Positions 34,620 through 43,655 of a stretch of DNA of 64,000 nucleotides are shown here, one piece after another. This stretch comes from Afipia sp. P52-10. GTDB taxonomy: Bacteria; Pseudomonadota; Alphaproteobacteria; Rhizobiales; Xanthobacteraceae. Numbering within the stretch: position 1 is the first letter of the stretch; each line of letters opens with the position of its first letter. The translations under genes and the position numbers were made by a program. The stretch lies in assembly GCF_000516555.1 (NCBI RefSeq), contig NZ_AZSJ01000003.1, positions 1,799,212 through 1,863,211 of the forward strand, in the 5' to 3' direction. The notes under the pieces are model-generated. The model saw only the letters and a list, made by a program, of their open reading frames with translations, searched no databases and was not told the DNA's origin.

Positions 34620-35994
34620 GCGCACGGCAGACGACCTGCTGCTCCGTTTCTTCCGGGCCGCGCGCGGCGTCGGCTGTCGCATCTCGCCGCCGGAGAGCAT
34701 GGATGCGATGAGCGCGGTCGCTGCAGTCGGCTACGACGACAAGGCGCGCCTGCGCGATGCGCTGCTGCTGACGATCGCCAAGACGCAGGAGGAGAAGCAG
34801 GCGCTCGGCGACGTCTTCGAGCTGTTCTTCAAGAATCCGGAGCCGAAGGACCAGGAGCCGTCGGCTGAATCCGCAGACCAGTCCGAGACACAGGACAACG
34901 ATCAGGGTGCGGGCGGCGACGAGACGGAAACCGACACCGGGCAGTTCGGTCAACTCGCGCAGATGCTGATGGCAGGCGACCGCTCGGCGGTGGCCACGGC
35001 AATGGCGGCTGCGGCGGACCGGGCGAACCTGTCGGAGATTCGCTACTTCACCCAGCGCGGGCTCTATTCCAGCCGCATCCTCGACATGATGGGCATGGCG
35101 CGCCTGGAGGAGGACATCGAGGCGCAGCAGGCGGCGGGCAATAATCCGCAGCGGCTGATCAACGCTCGCGACGGTCTGCGCGAAGCCGTGCGCGACATGG
35201 TCAATGATGCGATCACGCTCTACACGCGCGAAGGCACCGAGGCTTTGCGCAACGAGGTCCTGCGCAACGCGCCGCTCGCCCGACTCGAGCGCCAGGACAT
35301 CGAGCGCACGCGCAAACTGGTGGCCGAAATGGCGCGCCGGCTGCGCGACCGTTACAACAAGCCGCGCCGCAAGAAGAATCGCGGTCAGCTCGACACCCGC
35401 CGCACCATTCGTCGGAACGCGAGCTGGGGCGGCGTTCCGTTCATCACCGTGTGGAAGCAGAAGCGGATCGAGAAGCCGAAGATCGTCGCCTTGTGCGACG
35501 TCTCGGGCTCTGTCGCGCGGGTGGCGGAATTCCTGCTGCTGTTCCTCTACAGCCTGAACGAAGCGCTCTCGGACATCCATACCTATGCCTTCTCCAGCCG
35601 CTTGGTGGACGTCAGCGACATCCTCGACGGGCACGCCATCGACAAGGCGATGCAGGAGGTGATGAAGACGGTGGGTTATGGCTCGTCGGATTACGGCAAA
35701 TCGCTGGAGGATTTCGAGGACGAGTTTATGGGCGGGGTGACCAACAGCACCACCGTCATCATTCTCGGCGACGGCCGCAACAACAACCTCGATCCGCGCA
35801 CCGACATTCTGCGGCGCATCTCGGAACGGGCCCGGCGCGTGATCTGGCTGAACCCGGAGCCGCGCTATGCGTGGGGAACGGGCGATTCGGAAATGCCGCG
35901 CTATGAGCCGTATTGTACCTTCTCCCGCCAGTGCGGCACGGTGCGGCAGCTCGAGCGGGTGGTGTCAGACCTGCTGGAAATGGACCGGCACTAA
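34600..35994 (+). CDS. CoxE-like VWA domain protein
   Basis: 464 residues. An N-terminal helical region, an acidic Gln/Glu/Asp-rich linker (residues about 75-115), then a region rich in Arg, and a C-terminal VWA domain whose MIDAS starts at Asp300 (DVSGS). The GTG start at 34600 overlaps the MoxR gene by 20 bases. This MoxR plus CoxE-like pair matches the CoxD/CoxE assembly module, in which the ATPase and VWA protein mature a metal centre. Confidence 0.88.
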   Translation: MHSSQAERTADDLLLRFFRAARGVGCRISPPESMDAMSAVAAVGYDDKARLRDALLLTIAKTQEEKQALGDVFELFFKNPEPKDQEPSAESADQSETQDNDQGAGGDETETDTGQFGQLAQMLMAGDRSAVATAMAAAADRANLSEIRYFTQRGLYSSRILDMMGMARLEEDIEAQQAAGNNPQRLINARDGLREAVRDMVNDAITLYTREGTEALRNEVLRNAPLARLERQDIERTRKLVAEMARRLRDRYNKPRRKKNRGQLDTRRTIRRNASWGGVPFITVWKQKRIEKPKIVALCDVSGSVARVAEFLLLFLYSLNEALSDIHTYAFSSRLVDVSDILDGHAIDKAMQEVMKTVGYGSSDYGKSLEDFEDEFMGGVTNSTTVIILGDGRNNNLDPRTDILRRISERARRVIWLNPEPRYAWGTGDSEMPRYEPYCTFSRQCGTVRQLERVVSDLLEMDRH

Positions 35995-36110
35995 AGCCCT
36001 TTCGGTTCTGTAGGAATCAAGACCGGGCCTTGTGTTTGACACGTTCTGTTCAAGCGAAGCGATAGCGATCCCGGATCACGTCCGAGGACAGGCTTTCGCG
36101 CGAACACGCT

Positions 36111-36962
36111 TCAATGGTCGCGCGGCGCCTCCGGCTGGATGATCAGCGTCGGCACGCCGAGCGGGGCGTTGCGCACGGTGAAGACATGGGTGCCCGGACG
36201 GCGGCCGGTCTTGATGTCGGAGACATCGAAGCCGGCGGATGCGAGCCGCGCATGCGATGCGGCGATGTCGGTTGCGCGCCAGCTCAATCCCCACAGCCGG
36301 TCGTGCTCGCCGCGGGTCGCTTCGTTCAGACGGTGCACGATCTCGACCACGAGATCGCCGCAGCGAAAGAACATCAGTCGCGCATTCCAGTCCGGCCGCG
36401 TGAGATCGAGCCGCATGTCGAGGCCGAGCCGTGCGCCATACAGGGCGGCGGCGCGCTCGGGCCGGTCGGTTGCGATCACCACATGGTCGAGCCCATGAAT
36501 CGGCGCTTCGGCCACAGCCGGTGACCTTGGACGCTCGCTGTCCAGCTCGAGGAAGAACAGCCGCACGCCATGCGCGGCTTCGACCGGCGTGCGGGTTCGA
36601 TTCCATGTCAGGGTCGCGCCGTCGTCGGCATTGGTGCTGCCGGACGCGGCGACATCTTCGGGGTTCATCGACAGCCGCCGCAGCCGGCGATGAAAGCTGT
36701 CGATTCCATCGACACGGAAGCAGAGGCTGGCGAGCCCTTCGCCTTGCTCGTCAAGCCGCGCGCGCACGCGATCGCCGGTCGCGCCCTTGCCGGAGGGCGC
36801 CATGATCTCGATCGACATGTTCGCCAGGGTGAACAGCACTGTGGCGGCGCCGTCGCCCTCCGTGCGCCAGGCCGGCTTGCAGCCGAGCAAGGCTTCGTGG
36901 CGGCGCACCGCGTCCGGATAGTCGCGGGCGAGCAGGACGATATGATCGAGGCCGGTGATCAC
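36111..36962 (-). CDS. VOC family protein (glyoxalase/dioxygenase fold), two domains
   Basis: 283 residues with two vicinal oxygen chelate modules: GLDHIVLLARDYPDAVRRHEALLG at the N-terminus and HGLDHVVIATDRPERAAALYGARLG from about residue 155. Metal ligands His6 and His157-like are visible, with a Glu in VVEIVHRL. The family covers glyoxalases, dioxygenases and thiol-resistance proteins; the two-domain form without a clear signature leaves the reaction open. ATG start at 36960-36962. Confidence 0.85.
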   Translation of the reverse strand: MITGLDHIVLLARDYPDAVRRHEALLGCKPAWRTEGDGAATVLFTLANMSIEIMAPSGKGATGDRVRARLDEQGEGLASLCFRVDGIDSFHRRLRRLSMNPEDVAASGSTNADDGATLTWNRTRTPVEAAHGVRLFFLELDSERPRSPAVAEAPIHGLDHVVIATDRPERAAALYGARLGLDMRLDLTRPDWNARLMFFRCGDLVVEIVHRLNEATRGEHDRLWGLSWRATDIAASHARLASAGFDVSDIKTGRRPGTHVFTVRNAPLGVPTLIIQPEAPRDH

Positions 36963-36983
36963 GGCAGGCTCTCAGGGTTCGGT

Positions 36984-37064
36984 GTGTCAGGATGCGACGT
37001 ATCTGGATGCAACGTGTCTGTCTTAGATGCGTCAGTGTTGGATGCATCGGTGTTGGATGCACGA
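36984..37064. repeat. 15-bp tandem repeat, five copies
   Basis: Units GTGTCAGGATGCGAC, GTATCTGGATGCAAC, then after a 6-base insert GTCTTAGATGCGTCA, GTGTTGGATGCATCG and GTGTTGGATGCACGA. The shared core is GGATGC. They sit between the VOC gene and the M20 gene. Confidence 0.85.
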
Positions 37065-37066
37065 GC

Positions 37067-37083
37067 GGCCGTTTTGAACGGCC
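37067..37083. terminator. Short hairpin after the M20 gene
   Basis: Stem GGCCGTT/AACGGCC with a 3-base loop, 27 bases beyond the minus-strand stop at 37110. There is no T-tract on either side, so termination is uncertain. Confidence 0.35.
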
Positions 37084-37109
37084 CCCTGCGCCTTCATATC
37101 ACCACTATA

Positions 37110-38243
37110 TCACTGAACCGACAGCAGGATGCCGGCCATCAGCCGGGCTCGTTCCGCGAGGCTGTCGACCATGATGTGCTCGTCGAGCGTATGCGCGCCG
37201 TTGCCGCGCACCCCGAGGCCGTCGAGGGTTGCCAGATCCATCGGCCCGGTGAAGTTGCCGTCGGAGCCGCCGCCAGAGCTTTGATGCGGGAGGTCAAGGC
37301 CGAGCTGCTTGGCGATACCTTTGGCGGTCTCGTACAGCGCCATGGTCTTCGCATTGGCCTCCCAGACCGGACGCGTGACGCCGCGCGTGACGATGAACTG
37401 GCCGTCGTTACGGTTGTCCTTCGAGAGCGCCAGCATGCGCTCGACGCCGCGGTCGAGGTCCTCCTGTTTCTTCGCCATCGACAGCGCTTCGCCGGTGCAG
37501 GAGCTGGACACGCAGTTGACCCATTGGCCGCCATGCACCACGCCGACGCTGAAAGTGCAGTCGGATGTGGTCATCGATTCGATTTGCGGGATCATGTCGG
37601 CCATGATGCGGATCGCCGAGCGGCCTTCCGCCAGCCGCGCGCCGGCGTGGCTCGGCCGGCCGATCGCCTCGAGATTGAAGCGGGCGATCGCGTAGCGGCC
37701 GGTGACGACGCCGCCGTTCGGGCGCGCGGGCTCCGGCACCAGCACGTATTTGTGCCGCGCGGCCTCCGCCTCGATCAGGTCGCGGGTGCTCGGGCTGCCA
37801 ACCTCTTCGTCCGAGGTCAGCAGGAACGTGATCGGCAGGTGGATCGTCGCGTTGAGGCGCAGAAGCTGCCGGACCGCTTCGAGCGCGATGTAGTTGCCGG
37901 CCTTCATGTCGAAAATGCCGGGGCCGTAGCACTTGTCGCCCTCGCGCCGCCACGGCAGCTTGGCTAACGTGCCGACCGGGTGCACGGTGTCGAGATGGCC
38001 CATGATCAGGATGCCAGGCCCGGAGGCTTTGCCGGTCGCGAAGCTTGCGCGCACGCAGTCGCCGAAGCCCATGCGGCCGCCGATGCGCTCGATCCGCGCG
38101 CCGAGCAGGGCGAGATCGCGGGCGGCGACGTCCATCATCGCGCCGACGCGCGCGGCATCCCAGGTCGGGCTCTCGCACTCGACCCAGGGGCGCAGACCGG
38201 CGAGCATCGCGTCCGTATCGAACGGCAGTTTGGTGACATCCAT
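37110..38243 (-). CDS. M20 family metallopeptidase (carboxypeptidase G2-like)
   Basis: 377-residue zinc peptidase. Zinc-site residues: His83 and Asp85 (MGHLDTVHP), bridging Asp112 (GIFDMKAG), general base/ligand Glu146-Glu147 (SDEEVGS) and Glu171. The last His occurs in GNGAHTLDEH near the end. It resembles glutamate carboxypeptidase. The bacterial dimerisation lid is present (GRPSHAGARLAEGRSAI). Start chosen at ATG 38241-38243 with AGAGGAAA ahead. It lies 38 bases after the penicillin acylase gene on the same strand, suggesting joint hydrolysis of N-acyl amino acids. Confidence 0.9.
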   Translation of the reverse strand: MDVTKLPFDTDAMLAGLRPWVECESPTWDAARVGAMMDVAARDLALLGARIERIGGRMGFGDCVRASFATGKASGPGILIMGHLDTVHPVGTLAKLPWRREGDKCYGPGIFDMKAGNYIALEAVRQLLRLNATIHLPITFLLTSDEEVGSPSTRDLIEAEAARHKYVLVPEPARPNGGVVTGRYAIARFNLEAIGRPSHAGARLAEGRSAIRIMADMIPQIESMTTSDCTFSVGVVHGGQWVNCVSSSCTGEALSMAKKQEDLDRGVERMLALSKDNRNDGQFIVTRGVTRPVWEANAKTMALYETAKGIAKQLGLDLPHQSSGGGSDGNFTGPMDLATLDGLGVRGNGAHTLDEHIMVDSLAERARLMAGILLSVQ

Positions 38244-38281
38244 CGGTCGTTTCCTCTTTCGCGTTGGCGCGGTTGTTTGCG

Positions 38282-40708
38282 CTATGCCGGGCGATCCTTT
38301 GGCGGATTCTTCGGCGGTTCCTTTGGTGCGTCCGGCTCCAGCATGATGTGCAGGCGCGTTTCCCGCGCAATCGCTTCTTCCGAATAGATCAGCGGCACGT
38401 AGTCGCGCTCCGACCAGAGTGTCCCGTGATCGTCGTAGTGCGGCGAGCGGCCGTCGCCCGATTGCCCAGGCGCGTTGACGAACACGCTGTTGTCCCAGGC
38501 GCCGACATCCACGACCATGCGAAACGATGCGCCGGTGATGGCGCGCCCGTCGCTCATGCGATAGCCGTTGCTCATCACCGTCATGGCCGAACCGCCCTGG
38601 GCGAGCGGGCCGACATCGCGCAGCATTTCGGGATAGACGTTGGCGAGCGGATGCTGGAAATAGCCGTGATGCCAGCCGGACCATCTCCATCGGCCGTGGT
38701 CGTCACCGCACCGCTTGCGGCATTCTCTCACCGCAGGGCCGAGGGTCGCCAGCAGGCGCTCGTTGCGCTTGGCGATCGGATCGGCGCCGAAGAGCGCCGG
38801 CGGCTCATCGAGCCAATTCAGCAGCGTGACATGATCGCCGGGCGCAAGCAGCGGCCGGACTTTCGGATCTGGGGTGACCAGATCGAGCAGCGCGGGCTTG
38901 AGGAAACGCATCCACCAGACCTCGAACAGCAGCGCCGGCGCGCTGTCGTAGGCGAGATGCCAGTCCCAGTCCTGCAATAGCGCGAGGCCAAGCGCCGTGT
39001 CCGCATCCGATGCGCGCAGCCCGGTCAGATGCCTGCAGATGCGGCGGGCGGGAATCGACAGGTCGTCGCACTGCAGGGCGCGCTGTTCGTCGAGGCCGTG
39101 GATTGGCTTGGCGTCGAGGACTTCGCGGACGCGTTGGGCGCGGAACGGCTCGGTGAACTCGTAGCCGATGTTGAGCTGTTGCGATGGCCCCGGCGGCAGG
39201 TTCATCTCGTTGGCGCTGGCGACATAGCCGCGCGGCGGATCGACCTCTTTCGGAAAATCCTTGCGCGAGCGGAAGCCGTTCCATTCATAGCGGCCGTCGC
39301 CGGGAACCGGCACCATGCCGTCCCAGTTCGGCCGGATCGGCGATTTCGAGGCCGGCATCCAGGCGATGTGGCCGGCGGTGTCAGCGTAGACCTGATTGAC
39401 GGAGGGTACCGACCAGCTCTGCAGCGCCTGCTCGAATGCCTCGACGGTGGAGACCGCCTGATAGCCGAGGCTGGACAGATAGGGCGCGCTGCCGGGTTCG
39501 AGCCAGACCGTGCGCACCGCATATGCCTTGTTGCGCCTGCGATCTTCGTAGATCACCGGCCCATGGCGGGTGAATTTCAGCGTCAGGGTCTGCTCGGGGA
39601 AACCTTTCACCGCGACGCGCTCCTCGATGACGCGCATGCGCTCGAAGCCGTCGCCGTAGCGATAGAGGTGCGGATCGTCAGGCTTGGTCTCGTAGACATA
39701 GAGGTCCTCCTGATCGATCGGGAAGATCGTCAGGCCGAACGCCGCCTTGTCGTTGTGGCCGATCGAGATGCCGGGCAGGGCGGGTTCGCCTGCGCCGATC
39801 ACGTCCAGTCCCGGTGCGCGAAGGTGAGCCACATAGCGCAGCGCCGGCAGCAGGTACGCGCGGTGCGGGTCGCTGGCGAGGATCGGCCTGCCGGTCTCCG
39901 AGCGCGATGCGGCGATCGCCCAATTGTTGGAGCCTTCCGCGCGCGTCGCGGCGATGATTTCGCCAAGCTCGTCGGTGAAGGCCCAGCGATCGGCATCGTC
40001 CAGCGTGGCGGCGAGGCGCTCCTTGCTGAAGGTGACGGGGGCGGTGGCCAGAAAGAAGGTCTCCAGCACGTCCTCGCCGATCTCGGCGAAATTGACGCCA
40101 TCCGGGATGAACGGCGTGTGGCCGAGATCGACCCAGCGCCGCGCCTTGTCGTCGGCCAGCGTGCCGTGCCCGAGCACGCGGGCGCGGCCGAACTCGAATT
40201 CGAGATTGCGCACCATCGCGTGGCTGCGGATGCGCACAATGTCGGCGGCCTGCCAGCGCGCCGGCCGCGTCCCGGTCAGGGTGAACTCCTGCGGCAGCAG
40301 GTGCGGATCGCGCTCGGTCAGGTCGATGAAGGCGTTGACGCCGGCTGCGAACCGCTCGACCGTTTCCCTGGCGTCGCTGACGCCATAGGAGGCCCACTCG
40401 GTTTGCATGTCGCCGCGGTAGAGGAACAGCCGCGCCGCGCGATCCTGCGCGAGGTAGCCGGGGCCGAAGTCCGCCGCCAGCAGGCCGAGGCCGCGTTTGC
40501 GCCAGATGTCGATCTGCCAGAGCCGGTCGCGGGCGGCATTGAAGCCCTGGACGAAAAAGGCGTCGCTGCGCGAGGCGGCCTTGATGTGCGGCACGCCCCA
40601 GCGGTCAACGCGAATGGCAGCAGGGGCTGCAAGTCCCGCCGCCTGATAGCGGATCGAGGTGCCGCCGGCACGGTTCTCATGAGGATCGATGGTGCCGTTG
40701 CGTGTCAT
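38282..40708 (-). CDS. Penicillin acylase family protein (Ntn hydrolase)
   Basis: 808-residue amide hydrolase of the N-terminal nucleophile type. The alpha chain is residues about 1-259; the maturation point is Gly-Ser at EGSNNWAI, with Ser260 as the new N-terminal nucleophile of the beta chain. Later signatures include GHNDKAAFGLTIF and SANEMNLPPG. It probably cleaves N-acyl bonds (acyl-homoserine lactones, penicillins or lipo-amino acids). No clear signal peptide, unlike secreted homologues, so it may be cytoplasmic. Start chosen at ATG 40706-40708, which overlaps the GIY-YIG stop by 4 bases. Confidence 0.9.
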   Translation of the reverse strand: MTRNGTIDPHENRAGGTSIRYQAAGLAAPAAIRVDRWGVPHIKAASRSDAFFVQGFNAARDRLWQIDIWRKRGLGLLAADFGPGYLAQDRAARLFLYRGDMQTEWASYGVSDARETVERFAAGVNAFIDLTERDPHLLPQEFTLTGTRPARWQAADIVRIRSHAMVRNLEFEFGRARVLGHGTLADDKARRWVDLGHTPFIPDGVNFAEIGEDVLETFFLATAPVTFSKERLAATLDDADRWAFTDELGEIIAATRAEGSNNWAIAASRSETGRPILASDPHRAYLLPALRYVAHLRAPGLDVIGAGEPALPGISIGHNDKAAFGLTIFPIDQEDLYVYETKPDDPHLYRYGDGFERMRVIEERVAVKGFPEQTLTLKFTRHGPVIYEDRRRNKAYAVRTVWLEPGSAPYLSSLGYQAVSTVEAFEQALQSWSVPSVNQVYADTAGHIAWMPASKSPIRPNWDGMVPVPGDGRYEWNGFRSRKDFPKEVDPPRGYVASANEMNLPPGPSQQLNIGYEFTEPFRAQRVREVLDAKPIHGLDEQRALQCDDLSIPARRICRHLTGLRASDADTALGLALLQDWDWHLAYDSAPALLFEVWWMRFLKPALLDLVTPDPKVRPLLAPGDHVTLLNWLDEPPALFGADPIAKRNERLLATLGPAVRECRKRCGDDHGRWRWSGWHHGYFQHPLANVYPEMLRDVGPLAQGGSAMTVMSNGYRMSDGRAITGASFRMVVDVGAWDNSVFVNAPGQSGDGRSPHYDDHGTLWSERDYVPLIYSEEAIARETRLHIMLEPDAPKEPPKNPPKDRPA

Positions 40709-40971
40709 CGGGCCTGGTCTGAGAGAGTCTTGTCTGCGAGGGCTTTGCGGAACTTGCGGTCGCGCTTCAGATACCACTCGCGCCGCATCGCTTCCGCGCG
40801 CGTCGCAAATCCTTCCGAATGCAGCAGCACCCAGGCGCGGCCCCGCGTCGTGCGCGCGCCCTTGCCCGCGTTGTGCTGGGCCAGGCGGCGGACGACGTCG
40901 GTGGTCCAGCCGACATAGGTCAGGTAGCGGCCCTTATGGGCGCAGCCGAGGACGTAAACAAAGCCTTCCAT
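40705..40971 (-). CDS. GIY-YIG nuclease superfamily protein (UPF0213-like)
   Basis: 88 residues. The single-domain GIY-YIG motif reads FVYVLGCAH...TYVGWTTDVVRRLAQHNAG, with the conserved Tyr, Gly, Arg and a later Glu in REWYLKRD. The Ile-to-Val and Gly-Trp changes are usual in the URI/UPF0213 group of small GIY-YIG proteins. Start ATG 40969-40971. It is upstream of the penicillin acylase gene, overlapping it by 4 bases (ATGA), an odd pairing of functions. Confidence 0.88.
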   Translation of the reverse strand: MEGFVYVLGCAHKGRYLTYVGWTTDVVRRLAQHNAGKGARTTRGRAWVLLHSEGFATRAEAMRREWYLKRDRKFRKALADKTLSDQAR

Positions 40972-41032
40972 CCGGCGATTGTCTCGTGCCTCGTGAATCG
41001 AGGCAAGCACCGGATTCGAAAGGCTCGTGGTG

Positions 41033-42226
41033 CTAGACCACTTCGGCCTTGTGCAGCGCCGCCACCTCGTCGGCGCTATAGCCGGCTTCCGCCAGCACCT
41101 CGTCGGTGTTCTGGCTGAGGGCGGGCGCCATCCGGTCGAGCCGGCCGCCGCCATGCGCGAGCTGGAAGCCCGTGCCCATGAAGCGCAACGGGCCGAACGG
41201 CGTATCCACCTGCTGCATCGCCTTGCGGAAGGCGATCTGCGGATGGTCGATGATCTCCTCGATCCGCCAGATGTTGGCGCAAGGCGCGCCTGCGGCGTCG
41301 AGGATCTTCTCCCATTCCTTCGGGCTCTTGGTTGCGAGCGCATCCTCGATGACCTTGCGCAGCGCCGGTTCGTTCTCGACGCGCAGGAACCAGTCGGCGA
41401 AGCGCGGGTCGCTGAGCGCATCCTCGCGACCGATCGCCTTCATCAAGGCCTCGTACTGCTTGTCGTTGTTGACGGCGAGCAGGATGTAGCCTTCGCCGGC
41501 CTTGAACAGGTTCGCGGTCGGCTTGCGGCTCACCGCCTGGTTGCCGGACAGATACTGCTTGTGGCCGGCGACCGTGAAGTCCGCAACGGGACCGGAGAGG
41601 AACGCCAGCGTCGCTTCCAGCATCGACACGTCGACGAGCTGGCCCTTGCCGGTATGGGTGCGTTGGAACAGCGCGCTGGACACGCCGAAGGCGGCGGTCG
41701 CACCGGAGAGCACGTCGCAGACGGCGAAGCCCGCGCGCGTCGGGCCCGTGGCCTCGTGGCCGGTGATCGACATGATGCCGGACATCGCCTGGATCTTGCC
41801 GTCGTAGCCGGCGCCGAGCCGTTCCGGGCCCGTCTGCCCGAACGCGCTGATGGCGCAGTAGATCAGCCGCGGATTGATCTCGGAGAGCGCCTTGTAGCCG
41901 ATGCCGAGCTTGTCCATCACGCCGGGACGGAAATTCTCCATCACCACGTCGGCCTTCTTGGCGAGTCGCTTGACGATCTCGATCGCTTCCGGCTTGCGCA
42001 GGTCGAGCGTCAGGCTGCGCTTGCCGCCGTTGATCGCCTGCCAGCCCGGCGCGAGGCCGCGGTCCGCCCACTCCTTGCTGAGCGGGGTCTGACGCATGTC
42101 CTCGCCTTCGCGCCGTTCCACCTTGATGACGTCGGCGCCGAGCAGCCCGAGCTGATAGCTCGCATAGGGGCCGGCAAGTACTTGCGTGAAGTCAAGAATC
42201 CGCACGCCTTCGAAAGGTCTGGTCAC
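41033..42226 (-). CDS. CaiB/BaiF family CoA transferase
   Basis: 397-residue class III CoA transferase, which moves CoA between acyl groups through a covalent aspartyl-CoA. N-terminal GVRILDFTQVLAGPYASYQLGLLGADVIKVE is the family signature; the catalytic Asp171 is in FAVCDVLSGA; the Rossmann-like second part has MENFRPGVMDKLG. Start ATG 42224-42226. The likely role is to activate an organic acid for the acyl-CoA enzymes nearby. Substrate is not predictable. It is transcribed after the PrdB-like gene, with 125 bases between. Confidence 0.92.
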   Translation of the reverse strand: MTRPFEGVRILDFTQVLAGPYASYQLGLLGADVIKVERREGEDMRQTPLSKEWADRGLAPGWQAINGGKRSLTLDLRKPEAIEIVKRLAKKADVVMENFRPGVMDKLGIGYKALSEINPRLIYCAISAFGQTGPERLGAGYDGKIQAMSGIMSITGHEATGPTRAGFAVCDVLSGATAAFGVSSALFQRTHTGKGQLVDVSMLEATLAFLSGPVADFTVAGHKQYLSGNQAVSRKPTANLFKAGEGYILLAVNNDKQYEALMKAIGREDALSDPRFADWFLRVENEPALRKVIEDALATKSPKEWEKILDAAGAPCANIWRIEEIIDHPQIAFRKAMQQVDTPFGPLRFMGTGFQLAHGGGRLDRMAPALSQNTDEVLAEAGYSADEVAALHKAEVV

Positions 42227-42351
42227 GCCAATGGTCCTTGTTCGTTTCTTATCTGCAGTGGTGGGACCGTGACGACGGCACGATCCGTTTTGTTGTTCAA
42301 TCTGTCTTTACAACTCGATCCGGTCCGAAAGGGAGGGCTTTCGTTTCGCGA

Positions 42352-43281
42352 TCAGGCGACGCGCAGACCGCGCGCGATTTCCTTCTGCTTATCGAACTCG
42401 CGGCGGCGCTTCTCGAGCTCTTCGGCGCTCATGGTCTCGATGTTGTTGTAGTCGAGCTTCCACTTGCCATCGGCGTTCCAGCGCAGCGGCGACTGCATGG
42501 TGGTGCGCGGACCCGGCGCCGACTCCAGCACGCGCAGCGCGAGCTCGAGGGTCAGGGCCTGGGATTCGACATCGTGGGGCTTGCCGGCCGAGTTGCCGAG
42601 CGGGAAGTCGCTGAACAGGAAGCGCGGCGCGGCGGCGTGCTCGATGATATCCTTGGCGCATCCCATGATGACGGTCGGGATGCCGTTGGCTTCCAGGTGC
42701 CGGGCAACCAGGGCGGTGGTCTGGTGGCAAACCGGGCAATTCGGCACCAGCACCGCGACATCGACCTTGTCCTCGCGGCAGCGCTTGAGGATCTCCGGCG
42801 CGTCAGTCTCGACCGTGACACGGTGGCTGCGGTTGGTCGGCGCGCCGAAGAAGCGCGGCGCCACCTCGCCGATCCGACCCTTGTCCTTCGCCTTGATCAG
42901 TTGCGGCAGCGGAAACCAGGTGCCGGAGTCTTCTGCGGTGGTGTGGATGCGGTCGTAGCCGATGTGCGAGATGCGCAGGTCGTGCTGCTTGGTCGTGTCG
43001 CCATCGTAGACCTGATAGAACTTGGCGCCGCCATTGTACTTCGCGCCCGGGCCCTGATCGCCTTTCGCGGGATCATAAGGCGCGGCAGTGGTGATGATCG
43101 TTACCCGCGACTGCGCCAGCGGTTTCTTCAGCGGCTGAAACGGCGCTTCGAGATAGTGGGCCCAGCGATACGGCGTCGTGTAGCCGATGGCGGTGTAGTA
43201 GTCGCGCGTGCGCTTCATGTAGGGCACGGGGGAATCGTAATCCGGAGCGAAACCGAGCTGCTCGTCGAGATTATCGATCAT
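42352..43281 (-). CDS. Glycine/sarcosine/betaine/D-proline reductase selenoprotein B-like protein, cysteine form
   Basis: 309 residues. The middle and C-terminal part resembles D-proline reductase PrdB and glycine reductase GrdB: RISHIGYDRIH, GRIGEVAPRFFG, and the active-site region LVPNCPVCHQTTALVARHLEANGIPTV, with Cys182 and Cys185, where the anaerobic enzymes have selenocysteine. The following FSDFPLGNSAGKPHDVESQ also matches. No PrdA/GrdA partner and no sel genes are visible, and the host is presumably respiratory, so a different thiol or radical reaction is likely. ATG 43279-43281. Upstream gene of the CaiB/BaiF transferase. Confidence 0.72.
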   Translation of the reverse strand: MIDNLDEQLGFAPDYDSPVPYMKRTRDYYTAIGYTTPYRWAHYLEAPFQPLKKPLAQSRVTIITTAAPYDPAKGDQGPGAKYNGGAKFYQVYDGDTTKQHDLRISHIGYDRIHTTAEDSGTWFPLPQLIKAKDKGRIGEVAPRFFGAPTNRSHRVTVETDAPEILKRCREDKVDVAVLVPNCPVCHQTTALVARHLEANGIPTVIMGCAKDIIEHAAAPRFLFSDFPLGNSAGKPHDVESQALTLELALRVLESAPGPRTTMQSPLRWNADGKWKLDYNNIETMSAEELEKRRREFDKQKEIARGLRVA

Positions 43282-43655
43282 GGCGTTTTCTCCAGGCTGC
43301 GCGGTGCGTGCGGAGGCCGCGCCGCGGAAACTTTATTTATGTCATTCCTTGCGGGAGCGAAATCGGTCCTACAAGCCGCTCCGGCGCCGCTTAGAGACGA
43401 ATCTTTCAGATAGCTTCCATCTGACGTTATGATTCATCTCCGATACTGCCTTATCGGAGGATAATCTACGCTATGAATTTCAACAGAACTGTCAAGCAAT
43501 GCGCGGACAGGGCAGTCGTGCAGCGTCAAGCAGGCTCCCTTTCGTGCACAGTGCGCGCCGATGCGGCGAGCGCTCAGCGAGGGACCGCGCGAGGTCAAAT
43601 CGGGCGTGGTGCCCGGGCCGGGCGACGGAACGACGGTGCCGCCCGACTCGTGGAG
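43282..43655. other. Intergenic interval before the repeat array
   Basis: 374 bp between the PrdB-like gene and the tandem repeats. It has the PrdB-like promoter region at the left end. I see no credible gene; long frames that enter it come from the neighbouring repeats. Confidence 0.5.

Noticed and set aside
33669..35994. CO dehydrogenase (cox) gene cluster
   Set aside because: Only MoxR/CoxE-like maturation genes are present; no coxS, coxM or coxL.
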